Source: Ceriagrion tenellum | Lineage: Eukaryota; Arthropoda; Insecta; Odonata; Coenagrionidae | Assembly (NCBI GenBank): GCA_963169105.1 | Contig: OY720636.1 | Coordinates: forward strand, 142,467,747 to 142,531,746 | Length of the DNA stretch: 64,000 nt | Reading direction: 5' to 3' | Shown here: positions 22,901 through 33,726 of the stretch, one piece after another | How positions within the stretch are numbered: the stretch's first letter is position 1 | How the letters are laid out: every line of letters begins with the position of its first letter | Made by a program: the position numbers and the translations under genes | The notes under the pieces: generated by a model | Seen by the model: the letters and a program-made list of their open reading frames with translations, nothing else | What the model was told of the DNA's origin: nothing | Databases searched by the model: none

Positions 22901-24536
22901 TTAATGTGTTCATTAATACGAATCAAAATGTGGTTATTCCATAGAAATGGCTCTGTAATCCGTGTCTATGGCTATATAAATGGGTCTATCAAACATATAT
23001 TGGTGTAATAATGCGCATTGTAGTGCCTTAACTTCGATTTCAATAGCTTACTATTTCCATCAACGAAAGCAGGAGTTTTAAAACAATTTGGTACAGTTGG
23101 AATCATTTGCATTCGTTTTGTGTCAAATAGTGGCGGTGAAACCTCCTTATAAAGTGAATGCGAAGGTCAGGGGTTTCATGTCAGGTCAGGTTCTCCGTGG
23201 CTTCCAACGTTTCGACGGGCGAACAACCCATCTTCGACCGGGGTTAAGTTTGAGCCGTTCGACATAATCCCGAACACGGGACTTAGGAGAAACGTGGTAC
23301 AACAAGGATCGGTTCGAGATACTGGTGAGTATCGCCCGTTTGGATTGACGACTTGATTTTCTGATGTGCTGTTTATTGCGTTAATAATTGGGATTTTCGA
23401 CTCGAGTAGCAACATTTTCGCGAGTAACACTCGATCGGGTTGGCAGTATGAGATTTACGCAAATGATTTAAATACATCCTAAATCTCGAACCTTTCGTAA
23501 TTGTACCGCCTGACTCCTGAGTTACACGTTCGTGATTATCTCCTACGATTTAAACACGAGCCTCCTCAAGGATCCAGTTGCCCTTCGTAATCAGGGGTCC
23601 ACGAATCCATCGTTTGATTCTTTCTTTGGATTGGAGTTCTTCATTCATATAATTCATCTGGCTAACTTGCAGCATAATAGCCTAACAGTTGAGTATTTCC
23701 TCTAAGTTATGCCTGATAATATAATTTTTTCCCTCTCATCAAGCGGAGAATTTCATGACGATTGTGGAATTACATTTGCGTTCTGTACTCTTTGTAAGTA
23801 CGCACATTCCTTAATCTCTCGTGATACACTATTATTTTAAAGAGCATACTCTTCACTCGATTGCATTCTCTATGATGAAAATACATTGAAATGTTCTTTT
23901 GAAAGAGGACAGTTATTGAATAGACGGAAGGTATTGCTTTCTAGCGTTTTCCATGGCGTTGTTGTTAGGTGCTTTGAATTAATCAGAAAATGATGAATTT
24001 TTATTCCGCTTCCGTCTTTGATGTTCATTGTTTACGCATTGTTATGTCAAGTTCAGTCTTCGTGGATACTAGCTTGGTAAGGTATTATATTATTGTTTGT
24101 TTCAAGCTTGGGACGCGTTTTTCTATACGTGGATATAAATTGAATGACGCGAAAGTCATTTTCTGGTGGAACTTACAATCTGACAAATAGAACGCTTATC
24201 TCGTCGAATCCATTGTTATTTTTTTATTCAAAGAAAAGATTTATCCTGAGATACAGAAACTGGACCTAATTTAGTTCAGGTGAGCATGGGAATGAACTTC
24301 GAAGCGGGACTCTTCGTTGAAAGACGACATCGACCTTCTACCATCGAAAAAGTCACACTGTTCTTTTATCGTTTGCATCAGTTGACAACGTTATGGTCGC
24401 ATGCGATCAATATTTAATCGAAAAAAAATGCATAATTCCATTCACACCATCTCTATTCTGAAATACTCATAAGATTCGATATTTAATACCGAGAATATAT
24501 TAGGTTATGGTTCTTTAACATGACCGCATAACATCG
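19977..24536. other. No recognisable gene; one degenerate PLE-end motif
   Basis: Near 23205-23260 the minus strand reads GGUCGAAGAUGGG, a CCC-containing stem and GAAACGUUGG, close to the hammerhead-like PLE-end motif elsewhere in the window but with the core changed (UCGAAGA instead of CUGANGA). Otherwise AT-rich with unrecognised open frames (22099-22446 plus, 115 codons, no motif). Nothing else supported. Confidence 0.35.
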
Positions 24537-24600
24537 TAGTGGCTGAAAATTAATGTCGTCACGATGAATGGCGGCCATGCTGTAACTGTTAATACATCCG
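24537..24600 (+). repeat. Short dispersed repeat, copy 1
   Basis: 'GTAGTGGCTGAAAATTA' then TGTCG, GCGGCCATG and CATCCG matches 25401-25462 (same order, same strand), an offset of about 864 bp. About 62 bp are alignable; the flanks do not align convincingly. It may be the remnant of a local duplication or two copies of a small repeat. Confidence 0.5.
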
Positions 24601-25400
24601 CTAGTTCCAAAATAAAATGGAAAATACTGAGAGCTTTTTCTTCTAAGGTACTGAAGTTAAATGGTAAACTCCCATTTGCAAAATCTTTTGCTTTCTACAA
24701 GATACTAATGCCGTCGAAACTCCGAGGATACCTGTAATGTTCATCATATTGAAAAGGCAGCTTGGTCTGATTTCACACTTTATTTTTATTTTACCGACAC
24801 AACGTTCTTGGAAATGGCATGATTTGCCGATAGTTGGGTTGATAAAAGAAAAATAAAGTGTGGATTCAAACCATGTGACCTTTTCATTATGAAGAACATC
24901 TGTTTTCTGTTTAGCAGCATAAGATGCAATAGATAATCAGCTGGTTCATGCTTACTCAGAATTAAATAAGCGCATAAGTGCTGTCCGAAATTCGGAAACG
25001 TTAGACCAATTTTGTACAAAGGCTTGGAGGAAATCATCTTAGGAGACCCACTAATACACAATGGCATAGAAACGTCAGCCATCGTTGCCTATCTCTTCAT
25101 CGACACAATACACATTTCAATGCTTATTGTTTTTAGTTTCATCCTGCACAGTTCACGTACTAATAGGAAGTACTTTAAAATATTTTTTCGATTGCTAAAT
25201 CCTTGAGCGTTCAATATTTATTTAATTTTGTGATATTTATTCCTAGTTATTATAATAACTTTTTGTAATATTTATTCCTGTTTGTTGGGTGCACTAAAGA
25301 CAGCCCATCGCCTTAAGGTGGCCCATTTTAATTTTTTTATAGTTTTTGTCCAACTACTCAATAAATGGAATCACATTCTTTAATATGGATACATTTCAGT
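24601..25400. other. No recognisable gene
   Basis: AT-rich. The 98-codon minus frame at 24786-25082 has no recognisable motif. Words like 'TTGTGATATTTATTCCT' and 'TTGTAATATTTATTCCT' repeat near 25228-25280. Confidence 0.4.
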
Positions 25401-25462
25401 GTAGTGGCTGAAAATTACTGTCGCAATGAAGAGCGGCGGCCATGTTGTAGTTAGTGCATCTG
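25401..25462 (+). repeat. Short dispersed repeat, copy 2
   Basis: Partner of 24537-24600: 'GTAGTGGCTGAAAATTACTG', GCGGCCATGTTGTAG, CATCTG. See that entry for extent and doubts. Confidence 0.5.
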
Positions 25463-26184
25463 TTTGCGGTCCGACTTCATTAGACTAAAAGAAATAAACT
25501 TAAATTATTGTTTAAAATAGCAAAGCAGTGAAGTAGAAAAATTAAATGCTCTTTCAGAGCATGGTAATTGGATTGAAGCTATTGTATAAGGTCTTCTTCA
25601 TATTACGTTCGTTGTCTATCACCGGTCCATAATCCTGTCGTCCACCGCTGTCTCTGGACCGCCACTTTACGTCCATTTCCCCCTATTGTTTACTTCCTCC
25701 CACTCATCTCCTTGACTCCCGCAAATCTATCGATCTCCATTGAGGCGACAAGAGACGGTCGCGCGCTGCTCCGGCGGCGCGATGGCCAGCGGTCGCCGAA
25801 AAGGGCGGTCAGCTGACCTTCGGGGTCAGCTGCTTGTTTGCAAAAAGGGCAGCGGCGGTCACATACGAGTCTCTCTCTCTCTCTCTGTCTCGAAGTGTCT
25901 AAGGGCCAATGAATATGATCTGCGGCCAGTGACCACTTTGGTCGGGATTCCCTCTTCAATTAAAAAGAGTGAATCACTGGATTAGCCGTCGGATGCAAAA
26001 TAATCGACTCGCTGGCTCCAATATCGAGATCATGTACGAATTCTTGAGAACTTCATAAGGAAGAGTAGTGTTGTGAGCAGAATAAGGGAGCAGAGCTAGG
26101 GAGGCAATTTATCAGGAAAGGAGCTCGATTACAGCTAGTAACACAAGCATGGAAATTCGAAATCACTTTATTAATAGATGATTT
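25463..26184. other. No recognisable gene; (TC)n
   Basis: A GC-rich stretch at 25740-25860 contains CTGACC..GGTCAGCTG local inverted words, followed by a (TC)n run at about 25869-25888. The opposing 81- and 89-codon frames here are shadows of each other with no motif. Confidence 0.35.
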
Positions 26185-26361
26185 GAACCCTTACTTAAAG
26201 AATACAATTTCGAACTTTTCCACATAACTTTATTTTGTGTAGTACAACGCGTTTCACCGACTTGCGGCATCATCAGATACCAAGTCGGTGAAACGAGTTG
26301 TAACACACAAAATAATATTCTGTGGAAAAGTACGAAATGGTATTCTTTAAATATGGATACT
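26185..26361. repeat. PLE-end foldback (inverted pair) with hammerhead-like core
   Basis: Left arm 26185-26264 and right arm 26281-26361 are inverted copies: each reads outward as 'AAGTCGGTGAAACG', GTTGTA, CACAAAATAA, 'TGTGGAAAAGT', CGAAAT and TATTCTTTAA. Only the left arm is continuous with the full core in the 16-bp centre (GCATCATCAG), so the right arm is slightly truncated. The motif matches the PLE-end motif downstream of the GIY-YIG fragment at 6.05 kb in layout, not in detailed sequence. No coding sequence is left. Confidence 0.75.
26241..26281 (-). ncRNA. Hammerhead-like ribozyme motif, complete by hand folding
   Basis: Minus strand, 41 nt: stem I GGUAU with GUACU (five pairs counting G-U); core CUGAUGA; one extra U; stem II GCCG/CGGU with a 5-nt loop; GAAA; stem III of two pairs (AC/GU) with loop GC; cleavage triplet GUU. 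All three helices can be drawn, making this the best-formed copy. The extra U between CUGAUGA and stem II departs from the canonical core, so self-cleavage is uncertain. Confidence 0.55.
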
Positions 26362-26469
26362 ATTAACCAAGAACACTGCTATTAACTTCCACGAAGTGAA
26401 GCCTGAAACTGTAGAGTGTGATGCATTTGAAGCTTGCACTTACCCACTAACGAAGACTGGACGGTAAGA
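26362..26469. other. Short spacer
   Basis: Nothing recognised between the foldback and the LINE fragment. Confidence 0.4.
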
Positions 26470-26875
26470 GATTCAAAGCATTAGTGGTTGAAAGCAATGG
26501 AGATGTTGTGCTGCCGGAGGATGATGAAGAAAAAATTGGTGGAGAGTTTTACGAAAGAGGATGTCTTACGAAGAGTCGGAGAGACAAGAAGAATGATGCA
26601 AACACTGCGTTGGAAAGACAAAGTAAATGGACATATTTTGCGATACAAAAGCCTATAGAAAATAGTATTGGAAGACAGAATGATGGAAGTGTTCACTCAT
26701 AAAGACTAAAAATTGGAAACTTCTGGCAAATTGAGAAGGACGCCAAAGTGAAAAAGTATGCAGGAATGAAGCAGAAAATCGGCAGTGAGGAGAGTGGAAT
26801 GGACGTCTGCTGCAAACCAACTTTCAGATTGTGGACAACTAATGACGACGAAATTCAACTGTTGAGTCGTATTTT
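26470..26875 (+). pseudogene. RTE-like LINE C-terminus, frameshifted (family B)
   Basis: Plus strand, spread over three frames, reads like the end of an endonuclease/reverse-transcriptase LINE protein: 'VESNGDVVLPEDDEEKI' is out of frame, but the neighbouring frame gives 'KAMEMWCWRRMMKKNW', then 'VGETRRMMQTLRWKD', then 'KWTYF/GHILRYKSLIE', and later 'MKQKIGSE' / 'EWTSAANQLSDCGQ'. The W-C-W-R-R-M, R-x-x-G-H-I-L-R-x-x-S-L and W-R-x-A-A-N-Q-x order is typical of RTE-like LINEs in insects. The 72-codon open frame 26484-26702 is therefore a shadow. Several indels make it non-functional. There is no clear 3' tail. Confidence 0.7.
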
Positions 26876-27342
26876 CCATTCGCCATAGTCGAATTCAAAG
26901 CGCATTCTAATATGATTTTTTATGGTTTCTTGAAATCTCCGTAAAACGAATTCACAGTGCTCGTTGACGCTGACTGTCTGCCAAATAATGTGTTTAATTC
27001 TACCGAAGCTGTTTGTTAAGTGCACCTCTATGGACCTTGACTGCGTGCATTGTTCGACAAGATTGGTAGCTAAAATAACGCTAACTGGGAATAATTTGAA
27101 ATCTCTGCGATTATATAACTTAGAAAAGAACTTTCATCGACCTTTTGAATACATTACCGGAATACGACTTGTGTTTCGATATCGATAGATACCAAGGCGT
27201 AAGAAATCGAACACCGCCCATGCACTTGTGCAGTTATACGCAAATTGTTCAATTTTATTCCCATCTTGAAAATGGGTTCAACTAAGTATAATGCATAAAA
27301 AACAAATAATCCTTTAATATAATTATTTTTCTTCTAGAAGAC
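26876..27342. other. No recognisable gene
   Basis: AT-rich; the 74-codon frame at 26964-27188 shows no motif. Confidence 0.4.
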
Positions 27343-28135
27343 TTCTTATTTATGGTAGTACTAAATATGATGTAACTTATGGAATATAGTGGCATCTTTT
27401 TTATGTTAAAGTTTGTTGTTGTTTCATCAACCATCGAGCCTCTTCAAGCTGTAAAATATAATATCATATAATACTTCTCTGCATCAAGATTGTACATTTC
27501 CTATTTACATTAAATTAGTTTGTATAGCCTATGAGGCTATAGGCCTGTGTTTAGGCAAATCTCAACATTTTTCTCTGGAAGGAACATATTACCCAGGGCT
27601 AATATGGATTAGGCAAACAAGTACGAATTTATTTCATGTAAATTTTTTAAAAATGACTTGTAGAAAAATCATTAATTTAGTATATGAGGTGGTCTGAGGC
27701 TTATATAATACAATTCCACTGCTTCTTATTTATGGTAGTTTTGGAAAGTCATGTCACTGATTTAAATATTCGACTAAATATGATGTAACTTATGGAATAT
27801 AGTGGCATCTTTTTTATGTTAAAGTTTGTTGTTGTTTCATCAACCATCGAGCCTCTTCAAGCTGTAAAATATAATATCATATAATACTTCTCTGCATCAA
27901 GATTGTACATTTCCTATTTACATTAAATTAGTTTGTATAGCCTATGAGGCTATAGGCCTGTGTTTAGGCAAATCTCAACATTTTTCTCTGGAAGGAACAT
28001 ATTACCCAGGGCTAATATGGATTAGGCAAACAAGTACGAATTTATTTCATGTAAATTTTTTAAAAATGACTTATAGAAAAATCATTAATTTAGTATATGA
28101 GGTGGTCTGAGGCTTATATAATACAATTCCACTGC
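27343..28135 (+). repeat. Recent tandem duplication, units of about 380 and 413 bp
   Basis: Unit 1 (about 27343-27722) and unit 2 (about 27723-28135) are almost identical by eye; one clear substitution is GACTTGTAG (about 27654) against GACTTATAG (about 28067). Unit 2 carries 33 bp (about 27740-27772, TTTGGAAAGTC...ATATTCG) that unit 1 lacks. Each unit contains the hairpin word TATAGCCTATGAGGCTATA. The near-identity means the duplication is young or has been homogenised, or is an assembly artefact. No reading frame is conserved. Confidence 0.9.
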
Positions 28136-29739
28136 TGTCAGAGACCGATCATTATCCATTGATGAATCAGCCTTGAATATTTACTGCGACAAGGAATTTT
28201 TTGGCAGTATTTGACAGTTAAATGTTTAATTTAGGCTCCATTAAAAAACATTTTGCCTGGTGATAAATTTTGTTTAGGCCTAAGGACCCAGTAGCATTTG
28301 GAACTTGTCAACTTCTAGTATAAAATTCAGTTCTTTTAGGATGGGTGTTCTTGTGGGCATGAAATTTCTAGTTCGTCCTACACGTCCTATTTATTCCATC
28401 ATCCTATACGTATATACACGTCCATTGGATTGGCTGGCGTGAAATGAATCACATTCCTGGGATTAGAACGACCGGGTGACCACCGCTGACCTCCTCTCGT
28501 GGTGACGAGGTCCTGTAGTTCATTCCGGTCCTCTCTCTCTCCCCCTAACCCTAGGGTCCCTTTGGGGTGGGCAGTGGTCCGTTACCCTGTGCCGGTCCGT
28601 ATCCCTTCAGCGGCCCACACCCGAAGATTCCTTGGCGTCGGTGCGTATGTCGGAGTGTGAGTCGGCCAAATGCGAGGCCATCCGATGCTAATTGCATTTG
28701 CGCGCACCCTTGGCAGTCGTTGGATTGAATTGCAGCGACGGGGACAGACGGACGGGGAGCGTGGCAAGGGATGGCACGGAAATTGTGACCTAGAAATAGT
28801 CACTCCCATTCCGGATGAGGCGAAAGAGGTAAACGCTTTCATCACTTGCTAACTTATTTGAATTTTCGCAGTGTATATCGGTGCTGGTTGTGAAAATGGC
28901 GCACTTTTCACTGCTGTTGAGTAGGTATCCATAAAATGTTAGCGTGCTCGTTTAAAACCCTCTATTGGACTGTTTTTGAGGTCATTCCGTTAAGCATCAT
29001 ACTTGTGAAGAAGAGAATTAAAACGTGTGGTAGGCCCACTTATATAACTTTTGGTTAACGTTAATCATAGGATACTGTAGTTTCCATTCGTTTTTTGTCG
29101 TTAATAGAGAGTTTAGGTTTTGTACATTTTACCATTCTCTCAGTTAGCTGACGTGAAGGTTATCGATAGAAGAAAGTATTTGCATCGATTTTCATATCGG
29201 GAAAAATTTAACCGGCTATTGGAAATCCAGAAGATTATTGAGTCATGGACATGAGAAACTATCTGAAGATTCAACATCTCCCAACAAAAGTTCTTGAAAG
29301 AGTATTTGCTGTAGAAACTCTTGGCTTTGGAAGAAGACGTCGAACATGCATTTCATTGGTCACAATTCGAGGGCTGAGACAAGAAAGTAAACGGGTTTGA
29401 CGAAGGAAAGAACATGTTCAATAATGAATTTCTTCTTAGTAATTTTTCTTAAAATTCTGTGAATGCTGCAAAATCTTATTCAATTACAATTTAAAATATC
29501 CCATAGGGTGGGATCATTATTACTGAATTACTCTGAAGATTCCGTAATCTATCAATTTTGAGTTCTGAATGATGGGAGCAATTTATTAATTTTTATAAGC
29601 GTTGGTTCATTACAAATGCATTATGATCCTTTCGTGAATGTTTTTCGGCTCTTTTATGAATTTTTGGCTTAACATTTCGAGTGCAGCATATGAAAATAGC
29701 CCACATCACATCTACGGTAATTTACTACATTTACTCAAT
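28136..29739. other. No recognisable gene; GC-rich patch
   Basis: 28440-28800 is markedly GC-richer than its surroundings (CCTCTCTCTCTCCCCC, 'GGGTCCCTTTGGGGTGGG', 'CGACGGGGACAGACGGACGG'). Two opposing frames of 60-87 codons lie there without motifs. It may be a regulatory island; no evidence fixes a function. Confidence 0.3.
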
Positions 29740-29990
29740 TCTGTGCAGAAAAGGATAACCAGATGGAATTGGACACACCCTGAGACACATTGGGTTTGTG
29801 AAGAATATACGTAATTGAAGCTAAAATAGAGGTGAAAGTCCCAGAGGAAGACCTTGGAACAGGTTGATGGACCAAATAAAGAGGAAAGTACTAATGTAGA
29901 GCTACCAGAAAATAAGGGATCTAGTATCAGATAGGGAAGGGTGGAGGGCTACAGTCAACCAACCTTAGGATTGAACGACCAATGATGAAT
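29740..29990 (+). pseudogene. RTE-like LINE C-terminus relic (family B)
   Basis: Plus strand reads, with stops: 'DGIGHTLRHIGFVKNI', then 'SPRGRPWNRLMDQIKRK', then 'IRDLVSDREGWRATVNQP' and TTNDE. This is the G-H-x-L-R-H ... P-R-G-R-P-R-x-x-x-x-D-x-I ... R-x-x-W-R-x-x-V-N-Q-P ending of RTE-like LINEs. Closely similar pieces are at 52.57 and 53.3 kb. The start is lost. Confidence 0.75.
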
Positions 29991-31383
29991 ATTATGAATG
30001 CTGTTATAGAAACCAATGAAGGTTAATATTACGGTATTCATATGTCCTATCAAGGGTCGCGGACAAAATCAAAATCCTAAATATTCGTAATCTCACCTAG
30101 GCTAAGTACGATTGCCGATAGAAATTAACGCGCCACAATTGAACGTTGCCTTGGTGTGAAGGTGTGTCGCCATGGTGTGCTTTGATTGATGGCTCAATAA
30201 AGAACGTTCTTTTGCCGCGTCTCCGTATTCCAACCCTGCACACGAAATCTATTCAAATACGAGGTAATATTAGAGACCATAAACATTGAAACTTGCGCAT
30301 GAGCACTACGTCATTGCCTCCAGAATTAGTCCATTTTTCCTCGTTGAAAAGCAGTTGAAATGGGAACCCAGTTATCTTGTTGAATCGTGATATCGAAATC
30401 AGGTATTGATTTATCGAAATTTCATCCTTAAAATTTATAACATTTACCGATCGAATTGTCGCCGTAAAATATATAATATGGTAATTCATCGGTGAATGGC
30501 ACCCCTAGTTAATGAATGTCAAATTGATGAGGATGAGCTTAATGAATGGGACGAGGAATGAGGTTAATGAATGACAAATTGATGATGACGACAAATGGTT
30601 CTATTGACCAATTGCCGGCCAGTGTAATTTATCATTGCGTGAAATATAATGTTATGATAGGTGTCTTTATTATGTGGAAACTATATTCAACCAAATTTGA
30701 ATTTGCCCTTTGTGACCATATCGACGGGATATTTGAGCTATGAACAGCTACTTGCTCTTATTCAATACTGGACCTGGACCAACAAGAACTAGTAAGAACT
30801 CTTACTTACTAACTTTCAATTTCACTATACCATACATCATGCATGGATATCGTAAATCTTTATACATTGAAGCCTTTTGATTACCCGGTTTCAATATTCT
30901 AATTCTTTCCATTGCCAGACTTATAAATTTCACATTTTTCACTCGTCTCAATCATAGTAAGCTCTTGTATTGTATTCGTGATCATCTTAAACTATGAGCG
31001 CAAGTATCCTTTCAAGGAATCATTGCCGGAACTGTTACTCGTCATTAGGAAATTATATTCACTACTCGTGCCATCTACATTTCATATGTCTGACTGTCTC
31101 CGTGTGACTTTCTAATCCCACGTCCTCCTAATGTTTCCCCATTGGAGACAATCTTAGAAACGGCGCCTCCGCCGCATCACGCACCCTTTATTTTTATCCC
31201 TTTTGCTACATTTTGCACGTAGCGTGTTCTGCTCTCGTGCGCCAAGTGAATGTTTTTACCAATGTTACAGGGCCTCTTAGCCAATCCGCTTAAATACACT
31301 AACCCTGCTGTCCCCGACTTTTTTAACTCACGCCACCCTTCACTGGCCAATTGCCTAAATGATGCAGAAATGAAAGACTTATC
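29991..31383. other. No recognisable gene
   Basis: Short unrecognised frames only. At 30500-30590 related words 'GTTAATGAATG', 'AAATTGATGA' and 'GAGGTTAATGAATGACAAAT' form an irregular local repeat. Nothing else. Confidence 0.4.
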
Positions 31384-31405
31384 AATCATCCACAGTATAA
31401 ATTTT

Positions 31406-31452
31406 ACTACGACCCAGGTTTCGATGATTCGACATCATCATCAGGTGATCAT
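31406..31452 (-). ncRNA. Hammerhead-like motif, left arm of foldback
   Basis: Minus strand: core CUGAUGA (plus 31438-31444), extra U, stem II GAUG/CAUC (4 pairs, 6-nt loop), GAAA, stem III ACC/GGU with loop UG, then C as the cleavage base, giving a canonical GUC triplet (plus 31411-31413). Stem I starts with C-G and A-U and then has a C-A mismatch, so it is weak. Confidence 0.5.
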
Positions 31453-31461
31453 GACCTGATG

Positions 31462-31510
31462 ATCATCACCTGATGATGTTGTAAAAGCATCGAAACCTGG
31501 GTCGTAGTAA
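31462..31510 (+). ncRNA. Hammerhead-like motif, right arm of foldback
   Basis: Plus strand: CUGAUGA 31470-31476, extra U, stem II GUUG/CAUC (one U-U mismatch), GAAA 31492-31495, stem III ACC/GGU with loop UG, GUC at 31501-31503. Stem I is weak, as in the partner arm. The stem III and GUC of the two arms are identical, while stem II has diverged. Confidence 0.45.
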
Positions 31511-31530
31511 AATGTATATTTTGGATGATT

Positions 31531-32865
31531 GCAAAGTTTTTCGTTTCTGCATCATGTTTAAGTTCCACATAGTATCGTAAGAATCTTCGGCTTTTGCATT
31601 GGCCTTAAGTTTGCTCTGTAAACATTAAGGGAAAGGGCTGACAATTTGTAGATTTTTTTGATATTTTCAACTTACATCGGCTGTTTGACTTTTTCTTGAT
31701 TGCCTGATAACCGCGAAGAAAAAAAACAGCCTATTCGGCGGCGTGACTCAAATATAGAAACGTAAACACTATGCTTGCATTCTTAAGGAGGAACCTCTCC
31801 GTTTAAGACCCGATGCCCGTTGGCCTACCTTGATTTTAACATTTATTATTAAGTTTAGAGTTCTTTTATCGAATGGTGTAAAAACATTATCACCTGAACG
31901 GTCATTTAATAAAGATATATTGGCTTTAAAATTATGAATATTGACGCTCCAATGCATTGCCTTAATGACAGTGTGAACGCATCTCTTCACATAACTTTTT
32001 TATCTCAATTTCCGCCCGAATGATATTGTTCAAAAACTTTTATTACATGCACTAAATATTGAGGCACTCGATATATTTTTTTCAGCTGAGGTCATCGATA
32101 ATGCAATTCGAGTATCTAGGTTTAAATAGCAGAATTCCTGGTTTTGTCGCTTGACATAGGCCGGCTAATTGTAATTCATGTGGGGACATTGCTAAGGGAA
32201 ACTTATTCTATTTACCTTGTTTACCAAATTTAGTTTTCAATTTATATCATAATTTGGCATTTAATACTCATTATTTAATGTTTTGATCCTGGAGATAATT
32301 ACACCCTTCCCTCAGTTGGTAAAAAATCGTTGGTTGGTTAAGTCGTAGTCGAGTTCTTACTGGTTTTCGTGACGAAGTAAAAGATTCGGTTTACAGCTAT
32401 GTCCTATAGGATTATACCCAAAGAGTGTTTGCCTGACATTTGAAAAATATATAAGGCAGCACTACGCCTAAATTCACTCATTACAGCAATGTTTGCGCAT
32501 TGAAATAAAACAGTACTACGAAGCACCTTAAACCCGCAAGGGCGTGCGATTTGAATTTATGTTATGTTGCATGTATATATTCCCTTCAAGGAACAATTAT
32601 TTTGTTATTGGAAGAGTAAAGGATAATTGATTAATTCATAACATACGTTAGTATTGGAGTGTGTGTATATATTATTACACCGCGATTCGAATGCGCAGCC
32701 ATTTTTTATATTAGTACTGTATTATAGTACTTCCACCAATTACTCCATATCATCAGAGCTAGAAAGCTGGGAGAATGTAAATTCAATCCTTACGGGCGTA
32801 ACCTCGTGGAAGTCCATTATTGAATTAATTATGACAATACCAAATATGCCCTTCTGGGAATCCGT
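31531..32865. other. No recognisable gene
   Basis: AT-rich with unrecognised short frames (31769-31990 minus, 32654-32905 plus). The word 'AATTATGACAATACCAA' at 32826-32842 recurs at the edge of the large inverted repeat near 34534, so a fragment of that element may be present. Confidence 0.4.
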
Positions 32866-33531
32866 GACAATAACTTATCCTTTGATATCTGTAGTGACTC
32901 CATGAGCGCACTTGAGACCATCTCCCGTTTCTCTCCGTAACATCCCATTGCTCAGGAAATACAGGTCGCCCTTCGCTCCCTCCTCTTAAGGGGTGTAAAG
33001 ATCACTTTCATGTGGGTACCAGGGCACATGGGAATACGCGGAAACGAAAAGGCAGACAGAGCGGCGAAAGAGGCTCTATCCGATTTAGAACCCGAGACAT
33101 TGCTGGTACCTGCGGACGATCTCAAAGTCGCGTGGAAGAGCGTCATTCTGAAGCAATGGAAAGAACACTGGACTTCCCAAATGGGGAACAAACTACGCAG
33201 CATGAAACCCGACGTGCCAGTGTGGCCCTCTTCTGTCAGGAGTGCTCGGAGAGAGGAGGTAGTCATTACACGGTTGAGGATAGGACACTGTGCCCTGACT
33301 CACTCATACCTCTTCACGGAAGAGAAACTCGTACCATGGTGTGATGACTGTGATTCTCCTCTTAGTATTCGACATATCCTGACGGAGTGTGAGAGATATC
33401 GGGCGGTGCGTGACAGGCTGCGGCTAGTGGGAGACCTGGGATACATTCTAGGCGATGACCCAGATGTTCTCAACCGCGTTTTGGCATTTTTAAATGAAAC
33501 CGGCCTATTTTATAGTATTTTAAGGATGTAA
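32866..33531 (+). pseudogene. LINE ORF2 C-terminus with RNase H domain (family D)
   Basis: The clean open frame starts at ATG 33010 and encodes 173 residues to the stop at 33531, but the homologous frame continues upstream to about 32866 ('CSDSMSALETISRFSP') with one in-frame TAA at 32938. 'SDSMSALE' holds an Asp of the RNase H active site; 'FMWVPGHMGIRGNEKADRAA' (residues 1-19 of the clean frame plus one upstream) is the diagnostic V-P-G-H-x-G-I-x-G-N-E-x-A-D motif. Downstream, 'ITRLRIGHCALTHSYL', 'CDDCDSPLSIRHILTEC' and 'YRAVRDRL' form the Cys/His-containing tail common in RNase-H-bearing LINEs of the I group. RNase H would remove template RNA during second-strand synthesis. The RT, endonuclease and ORF1 parts are missing. 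Starting at 33010 is arbitrary. Confidence 0.9.
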
Positions 33532-33726
33532 ATATATTTTTAATATTGACTCAGCGTTTATATCTAATATCATAATATGCAGTGTATATATATTTTTTTT
33601 CATAATTATCACGTGTAGTGGTGCAAAATGACCATGTCGTCGACGCACTCCTACTACTACTACTACTACTAAACCACTACTACTACTACCAAATATGCGT
33701 CAATCCGCAGAGTGGATTTTTACGTA
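33532..33726 (+). mobile_element. 3' UTR and (CTA)n tail of RNase-H LINE
   Basis: After the stop comes about 115 bp of AT-rich UTR, then 'GTCGTCGACGCACTC' and a CTA/TAC trinucleotide run at about 33648-33671, a short break (AAACCA) and a second run to about 33689. Trinucleotide tails instead of poly-A are usual for LINEs of this group, so the run marks the element's 3' end. Confidence 0.65.

Larger units (their letters stand above)
31384..31530. repeat. PLE-end foldback with two head-to-head hammerhead-like cores
   Basis: Near-palindrome with arms about 31384-31448 and 31462-31530. Each arm reads outward as CACCTGATGATG, a short hairpin, ATCGAAACCTGGGTCGTAGT and AAAAT..ATA, then GGATGATT. 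Unlike the 26.2-kb foldback, both arms keep a full CUGAUGA...GAAAC core. It overlaps chance open frames on both strands. Confidence 0.8.

Noticed and set aside
23205..23260. Another PLE-end hammerhead-like site
   Set aside because: The core reads UCGAAGA and spacing before GAAAC is off; probably a decayed relative, kept only as a note in the stretch entry.
33648..33689. (CTA)n run as an independent microsatellite or telomere-like repeat
   Set aside because: Position right after a LINE UTR makes it the element's tail.
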